The notes under the pieces: model-generated | The model's database searches: none | The model's input: the letters and a program-made list of their open reading frames with translations, nothing else | What the model was told of the DNA's origin: nothing | Position numbers and translations under genes: made by a program | DNA from: a virus | Virus record (IMG/VR): IMGVR_UViG_3300026455_000008 | Coordinates: 45,903 to 109,902 of that record | Length of the DNA stretch: 64,000 nucleotides | Direction: 5' to 3' (one strand) | Shown here: piece after piece, positions 14,612 to 21,343 of the stretch | How positions within the stretch are numbered: position 1 is the stretch's first letter | How the letters are laid out: each line of letters starts with the position of its first letter

Positions 14612-15016
14612 ATGAGCTCTTCCGATGGGTTTGTGCCTCAGATCGAGTCTATGGACCTTAGATCGCTATATGATCAACTTTTTATCGTAGCAGTCTCAAC
14701 TGGCGCCAGAGATGATGGACGTCTTTTGGCGAAGACTATCCATGGCCCGTACTCATTCGACGAGATGCTGGGTGAAGTTGGAAGAATGTGGAACGAATCG
14801 CAAGATAACGCGAAAGTGTACATCCTAGAAAAAGATTATAAAAAGAAGCCTAAATGGCTAGACGCCAAAACTATTGACTATATTCAGGCAAAATACGTGG
14901 ATATAATCATGGAGCGCATGATTGGATCAGATGACAAGCCATATACGGTTGTAGCTGGCGTGGTAGAAGATCGCGAAACAGAAGAAACAAAACAGCAGGA
15001 GAATACTGATGTCTGA
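14612..15016 (+). CDS. Hypothetical protein, 134 aa
   Basis: The start was placed at MSSSDGFV, where GGAG stands 6 nt upstream; the in-frame TTG and ATG upstream overlap that Shine-Dalgarno. The protein is soluble alpha/beta, with a lysine-rich middle (LEKDYKKKPKWLDAK) and a polar C-terminus (EDRETEETKQQENTDV). No family is recognised. It overlaps the next gene by 8 bp. Confidence 0.65.
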   Translation: MSSSDGFVPQIESMDLRSLYDQLFIVAVSTGARDDGRLLAKTIHGPYSFDEMLGEVGRMWNESQDNAKVYILEKDYKKKPKWLDAKTIDYIQAKYVDIIMERMIGSDDKPYTVVAGVVEDRETEETKQQENTDV

Positions 15017-15815
15017 TTTAATTAAAGAATACGCTGGCGGTATGCCATGCAAAGGTCACGCAGAAGACGGCGATTCTTTGCTATGGGCCGGTCTCCTTCA
15101 TGCATCTGGGATGAGGTTGGATGAATCTATTGTCGCATCCCAAACAGATGATGGGCAATTTTTTAGATCCCCTCTGCGTGCAGAGAACGCTCGCCACGGT
15201 TTAGTTGAACTGAATTCATTCAGTCGAGATATGTCAACTGGACTTAATTTGGCCGCCGCTGCGGACTCTGCGCCATTTAAAGTTATTGATGCGTACGAGG
15301 CGTGGATTGATTATATCCGTAAAAATGGATGCAGGGCATGCAAAGACACCGATGGCAGATGCATAATGACGCCAGCTAACTTCTGGATGGCTTCGTACGC
15401 CGGAGCAGACAACATCCCAGTTGGGTATGAGCTTACAAGATGGTTAAATAAACCCTATTTGCTTGTGGCGTCTACTTTTAACCCCAAAGGGTTCCAACTT
15501 CATCTAGTTGGCGTAAGCATATTCGCCATGGTTTTCCATTATGGTTCGCGAAAAAAGCTCCCTATCTCGCTGAGATTGGCCTGCGCGATGCTTAAACGAC
15601 GCCAACCAAAAAACGCTTTCTTCGCATGGCTAGCTGGTGACAACGAGCATGCTAAAAAAATTAATGACGCTATCAAAGCACACCTAGCGGTCAACGGCCA
15701 GGGCGACAGAAGGCACCAGTGGTGCTGGGAGCGCGACGACGCCGAAGAAGCTTGGCGCGATTCTTGCGGGTGGGATGTAGAGTTTATTGATAATTTACTA
15801 AAACTGTCTATATAA
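15009..15815 (+). CDS. Conserved phage protein, 268 aa, unknown function
   Basis: The sequence EDGDSLLWAGLLHASGM, then SQTDDGQFFRSPLRAEN and SFSRDMSTGLNLAAA, recalls a family of phage proteins of unknown function with SRDMxxGxxLA motifs. Eight cysteines include CRACKDTDGRC, possibly metal-binding. There is no signal peptide. The arrangement of Asp, Arg and aromatic residues looks enzymatic, but no activity can be assigned. Confidence 0.65.
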   Translation: MSDLIKEYAGGMPCKGHAEDGDSLLWAGLLHASGMRLDESIVASQTDDGQFFRSPLRAENARHGLVELNSFSRDMSTGLNLAAAADSAPFKVIDAYEAWIDYIRKNGCRACKDTDGRCIMTPANFWMASYAGADNIPVGYELTRWLNKPYLLVASTFNPKGFQLHLVGVSIFAMVFHYGSRKKLPISLRLACAMLKRRQPKNAFFAWLAGDNEHAKKINDAIKAHLAVNGQGDRRHQWCWERDDAEEAWRDSCGWDVEFIDNLLKLSI

Positions 15816-15829
15816 CATAGAGTAAACGT

Positions 15830-16594
15830 ATGGTACGCTCAGCGATCGCAGTTGCATTGCTCACCTTTTCGACAAGCGCCTTCTCTTTTGAAGAGCCAAA
15901 ATGCTTGTCGAAGAACGTTGATTTCTGGTACGACGTGTACACGAAATTTGATGAAGGTGACGCGCTGATACTGGACGCCGAGTCTCCTGATCTTACCGTA
16001 ATAAACAAGGCAAAACTGCCGCTGGACGAAAAACAAAGAAAACGGTTTCTCAAAAACCTAAAAAAGTCATACGAGAAAGATTCTAAGAAGGTTAGGATCG
16101 TGACCGGTATACGGTCTAAGTTTGTAGAGGGTCTCAAGAGGGACGCCAAATACCGCAAAGACGTGGAACACCAGATTAAAAAACTAAATCTGCCAATCGA
16201 ACTTTCGGCGCTTCCGCATGTTGAGTCTAGCTATAACCCGAGGGCAAGATCTAAGGTGGGCGCAGTCGGCATGTGGCAAGTCATGCCCGCGACAGCCAGG
16301 ATGCTGGGATTCAATCCTAAAAATTTGTTCTCGCCCAGCTATAACACTAAAGTAGGTCTAGCCGTCTTGATGGACGCCTTTTCTAAGCTCGGATCATGGC
16401 CGCTCGCGATAACAGCGTACAATCACGGCGTCAACGGCGTGTCAAAGGCAGTAAAAGAAACCGGCAGCACAGATATTTGCACAATAATGTCAGAGTACGA
16501 TGGTCCCAGGTTTGGAGTATCGAGCAGAAATTTCTACGCGAGCTTTCTTGCCGTTTTGAGAATCCTGAAGGATGAGGGCGTACTGGATGAGTGA
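15830..16594 (+). CDS. Exported lytic transglycosylase, MltD-like
   Basis: A Sec signal peptide (MVRSAIAVALLTFSTSAFSF) is followed by a ~90-residue charged region and an SLT domain from about residue 120: LSALPHVESSYNPRARSK holds the catalytic Glu, GAVGMWQVMPATARMLG and LAITAYNHGVNGV follow. The VESSYNPRA-GAVGMWQxMP form is the MltD subtype. There is no lipobox and no LysM repeat. It would act in the periplasm on murein, for genome entry, lysis, or both. It differs from the lipoprotein transglycosylase at 3.9 kb and overlaps the next gene by 8 bp. Confidence 0.9.
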   Translation: MVRSAIAVALLTFSTSAFSFEEPKCLSKNVDFWYDVYTKFDEGDALILDAESPDLTVINKAKLPLDEKQRKRFLKNLKKSYEKDSKKVRIVTGIRSKFVEGLKRDAKYRKDVEHQIKKLNLPIELSALPHVESSYNPRARSKVGAVGMWQVMPATARMLGFNPKNLFSPSYNTKVGLAVLMDAFSKLGSWPLAITAYNHGVNGVSKAVKETGSTDICTIMSEYDGPRFGVSSRNFYASFLAVLRILKDEGVLDE

Positions 16595-17153
16595 AGTTGG
16601 CAAAATACCCGCTCTCGACAAGGGTTTTGTGCAGCTTAGATGCTGCGCGCCAAACTTTCACGATTTAGAAGTAATGAAGTCTGAACTGTTCCGCGGAAAC
16701 CTGACACCACAGCTGATAGAAACTGTCCACGTCTACTTAAATGTTAAGTGTCCATACTTTCTTCTGATACCTTTGCTGTCGTCCGGAATAAAGGCGATAT
16801 CTCGCCCTGGAGCGCCCAGCGACGCGTATGTGCCTAGGGTAGACGACATAAAGTCCGGAAACCATGAATCGGATCTAGAGATCCAATACTCTATGAATCT
16901 GACCATAGATTCGTTAATGCTCAACCAGAAAGCTTATGCTAAAGATGGCTGCAACCCGTTCGTTGCGTCGGTGACCACGCCAGTCGCCGCATACTGGGAA
17001 GGAGTGATGTTTGGCCTGATGAGAGACTGGGTGCGCTTCGCTGCCGCACCTGGGCTGCACCCTCTGGTAAAAGAGTACCAGAAATCAGTTGTGGATGCAC
17101 TTTCTGTAGAATACAAAAACATTAACGATATCATGCGTATAATACCAAAATGA
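16587..17153 (+). CDS. ThyX-like protein lacking the catalytic signature (pseudoenzyme candidate)
   Basis: A 188-aa protein whose segments follow ThyX in order. LDKGFVQLRCC matches the ThyX N-terminus (LDKGFVELVD in Thermotoga, from memory). TPQLIETVHVYLNVKCPYF matches TPFEHIVFTFHVKAPIF, DAYVPRVDD matches EFYIPSPER, and the end (QKAYAKDG, PVAAYWEG, RDWVRFAAA, LVKEYQKSV) matches the ThyX C-terminal part. The signature RHRxxSxxxxSxRY is missing; the site reads SSGIKAISRPGAP. Catalysis is therefore unlikely. It may be a regulator of the true ThyX or a protein of new function. The start at MSEVGK overlaps the previous gene. Confidence 0.5.
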   Translation: MSEVGKIPALDKGFVQLRCCAPNFHDLEVMKSELFRGNLTPQLIETVHVYLNVKCPYFLLIPLLSSGIKAISRPGAPSDAYVPRVDDIKSGNHESDLEIQYSMNLTIDSLMLNQKAYAKDGCNPFVASVTTPVAAYWEGVMFGLMRDWVRFAAAPGLHPLVKEYQKSVVDALSVEYKNINDIMRIIPK

Positions 17154-17353
17154 AGAAGACTAAAAAGCCCAAAAAAGTCGATGCCAGCGAGCCAGAGCTA
17201 ACATACTGGACCGAGATAACGTATATCTGTCCAACTCGCGGCAAAGTGACTGAAAAAGTTCAAGTGAAGAAACTTAAACCGCAGCCCGTACCCGATGTGG
17301 GTCAGAAATACGAGCTAGAAATTCTTAAAGAAGCGGCGGAAGATGACGAATAA
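17150..17353 (+). CDS. Hypothetical small protein, 67 aa
   Basis: A lysine-rich N-terminus (MKKTKKPKKVDASEPE) leads to a small beta region (LTYWTEITYICPTRGKVTEK) and an acidic end. It overlaps the previous gene by 4 bp (ATGA) and the next by 11 bp. No family is recognised. Confidence 0.6.
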   Translation: MKKTKKPKKVDASEPELTYWTEITYICPTRGKVTEKVQVKKLKPQPVPDVGQKYELEILKEAAEDDE

Positions 17354-18062
17354 CATCTTAAAAAAGACGCTAGAAGCTAGTCAGATTGACTACAAAACGT
17401 ACATAAATCTCAGCGCCTATTTTAGGACCTATTTGTCCAACTGCGCCAAATTTGGTATCCCAAATCCTAAGAGCTCATTTGGGACGAACGACGTAGTTAT
17501 TAGAAATATAAATAAATCGCCAGAAACAGACGCGTATGGTGTGACTAAGAAATGGAAAGTTGTAGCATGCGCGTATGGACTAATTATTGGTCGAAGAATA
17601 CTTCCTAAGCGATTGGGCCGGATAGAAGTCATAAACGATATAGCGCGCTCGCAGCATCAGGTGACGGTAGAGCCAGACCCTGACCTTATCGACAGCTTCT
17701 TGCTCGGCGAAGAATCATTCGATCCAAACTCTAGACTGAATAAAAGTCTAAAACTTAGAAAACAGGCCTCAAAGTATAATAAATCTATATCCAAAAAGAT
17801 CACTGCTCACAACGAGGCAGAAGATTATTTTGAATCACTTTCCGAAGGCGATGTCATATACTCATCGTCTTCTTTGATAGGTCTCACCACGCATCCGCGG
17901 TCTTTTACCGTGGTAAAGATTATACGCACCATGAAGTGCGTAGACTTCATAATAGTTCGTCTCAAATCATCGACAGAGATATCTATAAGGCCTCGATCGA
18001 TATTGAAATGTTTTGTAACGACGCAGCAACCGTACCCATTATCCAAGATAATCTCAAAATGA
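17343..18062 (+). CDS. Hypothetical protein, 239 aa
   Basis: This protein is not recognised. It is soluble, basic and serine-rich, with an acidic stretch in the middle (EPDPDLIDSFLLGEESFDP) and a beta-rich C-terminal domain (GDVIYSSSSLIGLTTHPRSF and onward). It couples to the dCMP deaminase gene through an ATGA overlap, so a nucleotide-related or regulatory role is possible but unsupported by motifs. Confidence 0.65.
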   Translation: MTNNILKKTLEASQIDYKTYINLSAYFRTYLSNCAKFGIPNPKSSFGTNDVVIRNINKSPETDAYGVTKKWKVVACAYGLIIGRRILPKRLGRIEVINDIARSQHQVTVEPDPDLIDSFLLGEESFDPNSRLNKSLKLRKQASKYNKSISKKITAHNEAEDYFESLSEGDVIYSSSSLIGLTTHPRSFTVVKIIRTMKCVDFIIVRLKSSTEISIRPRSILKCFVTTQQPYPLSKIISK

Positions 18063-18508
18063 GACCATCAAAACTGTCGTTCTACATGGCCATGGCCGAA
18101 ACAGCCGCATCTAGGTCGCATGACTTAGAAACTAAGGTTGGCTCGGTGTTGGTTAAGGCTGACACTGGGGCTATCATAGCCACAGGCTGCAACGGCTTCG
18201 TTCGCGGCGCAGACGATGAGAAGCTTCCGGGAACGAGACCTAAGAAGTACGACTACATAGTGCACAGCGAGATGAATCTGATCGCCAACTGCGCGCGGCA
18301 TGGGGTTTCTACAGAAAACTGCTTCGTGGTGTGCACGATGACGCCGTGCAAAGTCTGCATGAGGATGCTGTGGCAATGTGGGATAAGCCGAGTGGTGGCT
18401 AAGAATAAGTATCGCGACTTTGATTCTATACTGACGATGGGCGACCTATCGGTCTCAATAAAAGAAGTTGAAGGTCTTATAGATCTAGAGTACGGAGGCA
18501 AGAGATGA
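18059..18508 (+). CDS. dCMP deaminase
   Basis: This zinc enzyme converts dCMP to dUMP, the ThyX/ThyA substrate. Seen: HSEMN (zinc His and catalytic Glu, family HAExN) and TMTPCKVCMRML (family TxxPCxxCxxxi, two zinc Cys). The N-terminal RSHDLETKVGSVLV and NGFVRG also match the family. The start was taken at the ATG overlapping the previous stop; a longer frame opens inside that gene. With dUMP made here, ThyX and the ThyA-like enzyme form the local pyrimidine pathway. Confidence 0.9.
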   Translation: MRPSKLSFYMAMAETAASRSHDLETKVGSVLVKADTGAIIATGCNGFVRGADDEKLPGTRPKKYDYIVHSEMNLIANCARHGVSTENCFVVCTMTPCKVCMRMLWQCGISRVVAKNKYRDFDSILTMGDLSVSIKEVEGLIDLEYGGKR

Positions 18509-18921
18509 AGGTACTTTTTGTTGGTTCAAATCCTGGATTCGCAAGCCCAGACAACTCTGCATTTCATCCAAGTTCTAAAACCCGTCTAACATTAGACTCA
18601 TGGCTCAGGGGCATAGATTGCGAACGTCACTACGTCAACGTAGCAGACTATAAAACCCCTAACAACCGAGCGCTGACATCTAAAGAGATCAGATCGCTTC
18701 TGCCGTCTTTAGAGGCAAAAATTTCTTCACATAAAGATTGCAAGATCGTAGCCGTAGGTTCAGCAGCCGCAAAGGCGCTGAAACTTATTGGCGCAGATTT
18801 TCTTGCCATACCGCACCCGTCGGGTCGCACTCGGCAATACAACGACAAGGCTTTTAAAGCCGCTACGATAAACGCTTTGATTTTATTTATAAAAGGGTAT
18901 AATATCAATACGGGTGTTTGA
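18505..18921 (+). CDS. Uracil-DNA glycosylase superfamily protein
   Basis: The 138-aa protein has the two end motifs of the UDG superfamily: VGSNPGFASP near the N-terminus (family GxxPG) and IPHPSGRTRQYND near the C-terminus (family HPSxxxR). KIVAVGSAAAKAL is the usual middle strand-loop. The substrate may be uracil or another modified base; the role could be repair, or coping with dUMP produced by the neighbouring deaminase. It overlaps the deaminase gene by 4 bp. Confidence 0.75.
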   Translation: MKVLFVGSNPGFASPDNSAFHPSSKTRLTLDSWLRGIDCERHYVNVADYKTPNNRALTSKEIRSLLPSLEAKISSHKDCKIVAVGSAAAKALKLIGADFLAIPHPSGRTRQYNDKAFKAATINALILFIKGYNINTGV

Positions 18922-19156
18922 TCTGCCTGCAAGTAGATCATGAACGATGCGACCGCTCCGTCTTTGCAGAGAACCTGTGCGCATCTTAGCCTGCTATTAA
19001 AAGGGTGGAGAGGAAGTCAGGACCCTTTTATCAAATGGAGTACTTATGGGTTTCCATGTTCCTAGTGATTTCGCTGATTTTAATCTCTTTAATCCTTTTC
19101 ATTATTCATCCGAATCAATTAATAGACACAACGCGCAATCAAAAAGGAGAAAGCGC
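18922..19156 (+). other. 235-bp leader region, no confident gene
   Basis: The gap follows a GGGTATAATATC box inside the end of the UDG-like gene (about 18896). It contains a hairpin GATCT...AGATC near 18919-18938, then AAAAGGG...CCCTTTT (18997-19030), and the upstream element of the next gene. Two weak frames exist: a 41-aa ORF at 18940-19065 and a membrane-segment ORF (see next entry). A structured leader or small RNA is possible. Confidence 0.35.
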
Positions 19157-19235
19157 ATGGTTACTCCCCGCAATCTTTCCAAAGTCAACAGCAAAAACTA
19201 CACCGCAGCTTTTGACGGCCTCCGCGACAGCGTGA
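19035..19235 (+). CDS. Possible small membrane protein
   Basis: From the ATG of MEYLWVSMFLVISLILISLI the frame encodes one strong membrane helix and then a polar tail that overlaps the next gene in another frame. There is no good Shine-Dalgarno, and the repeated upstream element lies inside the frame. The hydrophobic run may simply come from AT-rich DNA, hence the low confidence. Confidence 0.25.
   Translation: MEYLWVSMFLVISLILISLILFIIHPNQLIDTTRNQKGESAWLLPAIFPKSTAKTTPQLLTASATA
19105..19125 (+). promoter_or_regulatory. TCCGAATCAATTAAT element
   Basis: TTCATCCGAATCAATTAATAG stands 33 nt before the ATG of the 119-aa basic protein. It differs from the two identical copies by a few bases and shares 14 contiguous bases with the copy inside the ClpP-like gene. 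Confidence 0.5.
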
Positions 19236-19516
19236 AGTTCACCCTCGCGTCCTCAAAAGACCGGTTTCCAACCGTCACAGCTGGCCGTCTCGGCATCCCC
19301 GCTCGCAAAAATCTGAACAAAATTAAAGTCATCTTGGCTTCCAAGAAGACCCTGGCCTCTGGCGCCGGCACTACATACGAAGTAGAATTTCGCCTAAACC
19401 GCTTCGTCACTAGCAGCAACGCTACCTTCATCGCTACCAACTGGCCAAAAGGTCTCCGCAAACCTAAGGTTGGTCAACCTTACGAGTTCGCAGTTCTTTC
19501 GATCGAGTCTGCCTAA
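19157..19516 (+). CDS. Small basic beta-rich protein, 119 aa, probably abundant
   Basis: The start was set at ATG (MVTPRNLSKVN), preceded by AAAAAGGAGAAAGCGC; an in-frame extension upstream would run through the promoter element. The sequence is basic and looks beta-rich (TYEVEFRLNRFVTSSNATFI; KVGQPYEFAVLSIESA). Its C-rich third positions differ from its neighbours and resemble the capsid and MoxR genes, suggesting strong expression. It could be a DNA- or RNA-binding protein; no family is recognised. Confidence 0.7.
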   Translation: MVTPRNLSKVNSKNYTAAFDGLRDSVKFTLASSKDRFPTVTAGRLGIPARKNLNKIKVILASKKTLASGAGTTYEVEFRLNRFVTSSNATFIATNWPKGLRKPKVGQPYEFAVLSIESA

Positions 19517-19535
19517 TTCAGATAGGGGTTTCGCC

Positions 19536-20030
19536 GTGAACATCTTTTTTACGTCCGCTGATCCAATCGAATGCGCAATAGCATTAGATGACAAGCGCCT
19601 AGTTAAGATGCCAGTCGAGTCTGTGCAGATGCTATCGTCTGCTATGGCTCGACACGGCGGAACCCCTGTATACCGCGTCGCCTGGACCAAGCATCCATGT
19701 ACGATCTGGTCCGGCGACTCCCGCGAGAACTTCGAATGGCATCTAGAGCATTTGAAAGCGATGAATGATGAATTTAGAATTAGGTATGGTAAAGACCACG
19801 GGTCGTTTAATGCGGGTTACGCTGCGCTTAAAGCTCAGATCCAGAGGATACCCGGCATCGGTCTTACGCAGTTTCCTAATTGCTCACTGTTCAAAACTGT
19901 ATCCGACGTTCACGAAGCTTACCGATTAGGTTTCCACGAGAAATGGAAGAACGATAAGCGCGCTCCGCGGTGGACTAACCGCACGCCACCATCGTGGTAC
20001 AACCCCCAAGAATATAAGGGGACAGCGTAA
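19536..20030 (+). CDS. Conserved phage protein of the MNIF...WTNR type
   Basis: The start was chosen at GTG with AGGGG 8 nt upstream. The protein (164 aa) opens MNIFFTSADPIECAIALDDK, then RLVKMPVESVQMLSSA, HPCTIWSGDSRENFEW and, at the end, PRWTNRTPPSWYN. These blocks recall a widespread phage family that starts MNIFxLDxDPxxCA and ends in WTNRxxPxW; its function is not established. His, Asp and Trp conservation suggests an enzyme. Confidence 0.75.
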   Translation: MNIFFTSADPIECAIALDDKRLVKMPVESVQMLSSAMARHGGTPVYRVAWTKHPCTIWSGDSRENFEWHLEHLKAMNDEFRIRYGKDHGSFNAGYAALKAQIQRIPGIGLTQFPNCSLFKTVSDVHEAYRLGFHEKWKNDKRAPRWTNRTPPSWYNPQEYKGTA

Positions 20031-20224
20031 TGATCGATAAATTAAACGCGAGAATGATCGATCTCTCTGAAGAGGCAGAAGTTCTGATCAACAAAAGATC
20101 AGAGCTACACGACGAGATCGAAAAAATAAATGTTAGATTAGCCCACTTAGTGGGCGCCATGCAAGAACTGGATTCACTTAAAAGGAGTTTAGAAGATGGT
20201 AACGCGGAAGAAAAGCAAGTCTGA
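20030..20224 (+). CDS. Small coiled-coil protein, 64 aa
   Basis: Almost the whole length has heptad character (MIDLSEEAEVLINKRSELHD; EKINVRLAHLVGAMQELDSL). It shares its first base with the previous stop region and overlaps the next gene by 29 bp. It probably oligomerises or pairs with its membrane-bound neighbour. Confidence 0.6.
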   Translation: MIDKLNARMIDLSEEAEVLINKRSELHDEIEKINVRLAHLVGAMQELDSLKRSLEDGNAEEKQV

Positions 20225-20459
20225 ACCTAAGAAAGTCGCAAAAAAGGTTCGCGAACCTAAAGTTCGAGCGAATAAAGCAGAACAATCGTCCGCGGCTTGC
20301 GCAGTTAGCGATTGCGTAAAAGCTGCGCCACAAGGCGCAAAAGAGCTCTTCTCAGAGCTTCTAGCTATTTACGGCAATAAATACTATATTTTGCTGCTTG
20401 GCGCTGCGGTGGGCTTTGCCGCCGGCGTGGTAATTGATCACTTGTTTATTAAAGGGTGA
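20196..20459 (+). CDS. Membrane-anchored basic protein, 87 aa
   Basis: A very basic N-terminus (MVTRKKSKSEPKKVAKKVRE) and a C-terminal membrane helix (YYILLLGAAVGFAAGVVIDH) give the layout of ElaB/YqjD-type tail-anchored proteins, which in bacteria tether ribosomes at the inner membrane. That likeness is by layout only. AAAAGGAG precedes the ATG. It is the last + strand gene before the bidirectional terminator. Confidence 0.6.
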   Translation: MVTRKKSKSEPKKVAKKVREPKVRANKAEQSSAACAVSDCVKAAPQGAKELFSELLAIYGNKYYILLLGAAVGFAAGVVIDHLFIKG

Positions 20460-20481
20460 TCTACCTTAATAAGGTAAAAAT

Positions 20482-20506
20482 AAAGGCGGCTTATAGCCGC
20501 CTTTTA
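20482..20506. terminator. Bidirectional rho-independent terminator between convergent blocks
   Basis: AAAGGCGGCTTATAGCCGCC followed by TTTT on the + strand, with AAAA on the other side giving a U-run on the - strand transcript as well. Perfect GC-rich stem. It separates the + strand block from the end of the leftward late operon. Confidence 0.9.
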
Positions 20507-20528
20507 CAGTTTATAAACCGTAAATCAA

Positions 20529-20837
20529 TTATTGAGCGCGAAGAGCGATGTAGAGATCGTCGACAACTGCGAGACCAGCAGTTAAAACGTTGGAAGGCAA
20601 GGTATCCGCGGCAGTAACGACGTCAAAAACTGCGCCGCCGGTGGTTCCTTGCTTTACGCGGACGACGATATCGCCAACTTCAAGTTCGGCCCATTGAGCA
20701 CCGCTAGCAGAAGTTCCGGTGGCTTTTTTGGCCATAACAACAGCATGGGATCCCAGGGCGGCAAGAAGCTCATTCTTGGCCGCTCGGTTTGCTAAGGCGA
20801 CTTCTAGGACTCTTTTGGTTTTGGTAGACAGGATCAT
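20529..20837 (-). CDS. Small structural-type protein, 102 aa
   Basis: The start was set at MILSTKTKRVLEVALANRAA, where CGGAG lies 5-6 nt upstream. A helical N-terminus (NRAAKNELLAALGSHAVVMA) is followed by an all-beta domain (GDIVVRVKQGTTGGAVFDVV, LAVVDDLYIALRAQ), as in small virion proteins or fibre-end modules. It is the last gene of the late operon before the terminator. Confidence 0.65.
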   Translation of the reverse strand: MILSTKTKRVLEVALANRAAKNELLAALGSHAVVMAKKATGTSASGAQWAELEVGDIVVRVKQGTTGGAVFDVVTAADTLPSNVLTAGLAVVDDLYIALRAQ

Positions 20838-20859
20838 AGTGACTCCGATAAAGTTGAGG

Positions 20860-20876
20860 CGCTGCAACATGCAGCG
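20860..20876. other. Perfect hairpin upstream of the 102-aa gene
   Basis: CGCTGCA-ACA-TGCAGCG, a 7-bp stem with a 3-nt loop, 23 bp before the start codon of the gene. There is no U-run, so it is not a typical terminator. It could protect the mRNA end or bind a regulator. Confidence 0.4.
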
Positions 20877-20900
20877 GCACTATGGTATCAATATATCACG

Positions 20901-21314
20901 TTATTTACTTAAGATCTCATACATCAAAGATGCAAAACCAATCAAACCGCCAATGAAAGCGCTTATTTTTGCTACCACTTTTATGATTGTCTGCTTTTCT
21001 ATGTGCGACTTCTCAAGCGGTTCTAGTCTCGAATCCATCTTGTCGTTCATAGCCTTAAGTTCGCTTAGAGCTGCCTCATTTAGCTCAGTTCTGCGCATGT
21101 GCTCTATCAGAGATTCTGTATTCTTTTCAAGCGTTTTTCTGATATAGGTGATCTCGTGGCCCATCTGGCGGTCTGTGGCGATATGCTCGCTAAAATCTTT
21201 ATGAAAATCCGACATTGATGATTCTAGGCTCGAAATACGCCGCCCAGTTTCCTGGACGGTATCTTTCACAAACTCTAAGTCCTTACTAATCAAATCAACT
21301 TTATCGTTTTCCAT
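20901..21314 (-). CDS. Coiled-coil protein with C-terminal membrane segment, holin-like
   Basis: The protein (137 aa) has ~100 residues of heptad-rich helix (DTVQETGRRISSLESSMSDF; TLEKNTESLIEHMRR) and then a C-terminal hydrophobic segment (VVAKISAFIGGLIGFASLMY). Similar proteins at the end of phage late operons are often called holin-associated or haemolysin XhlA-like. XhlA has the same order, coiled coil then one C-terminal helix (known). The role in lysis is inferred. Confidence 0.6.
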   Translation of the reverse strand: MENDKVDLISKDLEFVKDTVQETGRRISSLESSMSDFHKDFSEHIATDRQMGHEITYIRKTLEKNTESLIEHMRRTELNEAALSELKAMNDKMDSRLEPLEKSHIEKQTIIKVVAKISAFIGGLIGFASLMYEILSK

Positions 21315-21343
21315 AAAGATCTCCTACGCGCGCATAATATCTA

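Noticed and set aside
18520-18540. GGTTCAAATCC resembling a tRNA T-arm
   Set aside because: It encodes the VGSNPG motif of the UDG-like protein; no matching stem, acceptor or anticodon arm is present.
19003-19020. GGAGAGGAAGTCAGGA resembling the core start of RNase P RNA
   Set aside because: Only a few bases match and no other conserved RNase P region is present nearby.
19046-19156. N-terminal extension of the 119-aa basic protein
   Set aside because: It would cross the repeated promoter-like element and lacks a Shine-Dalgarno; the ATG at 19157 has AAGGAGA.
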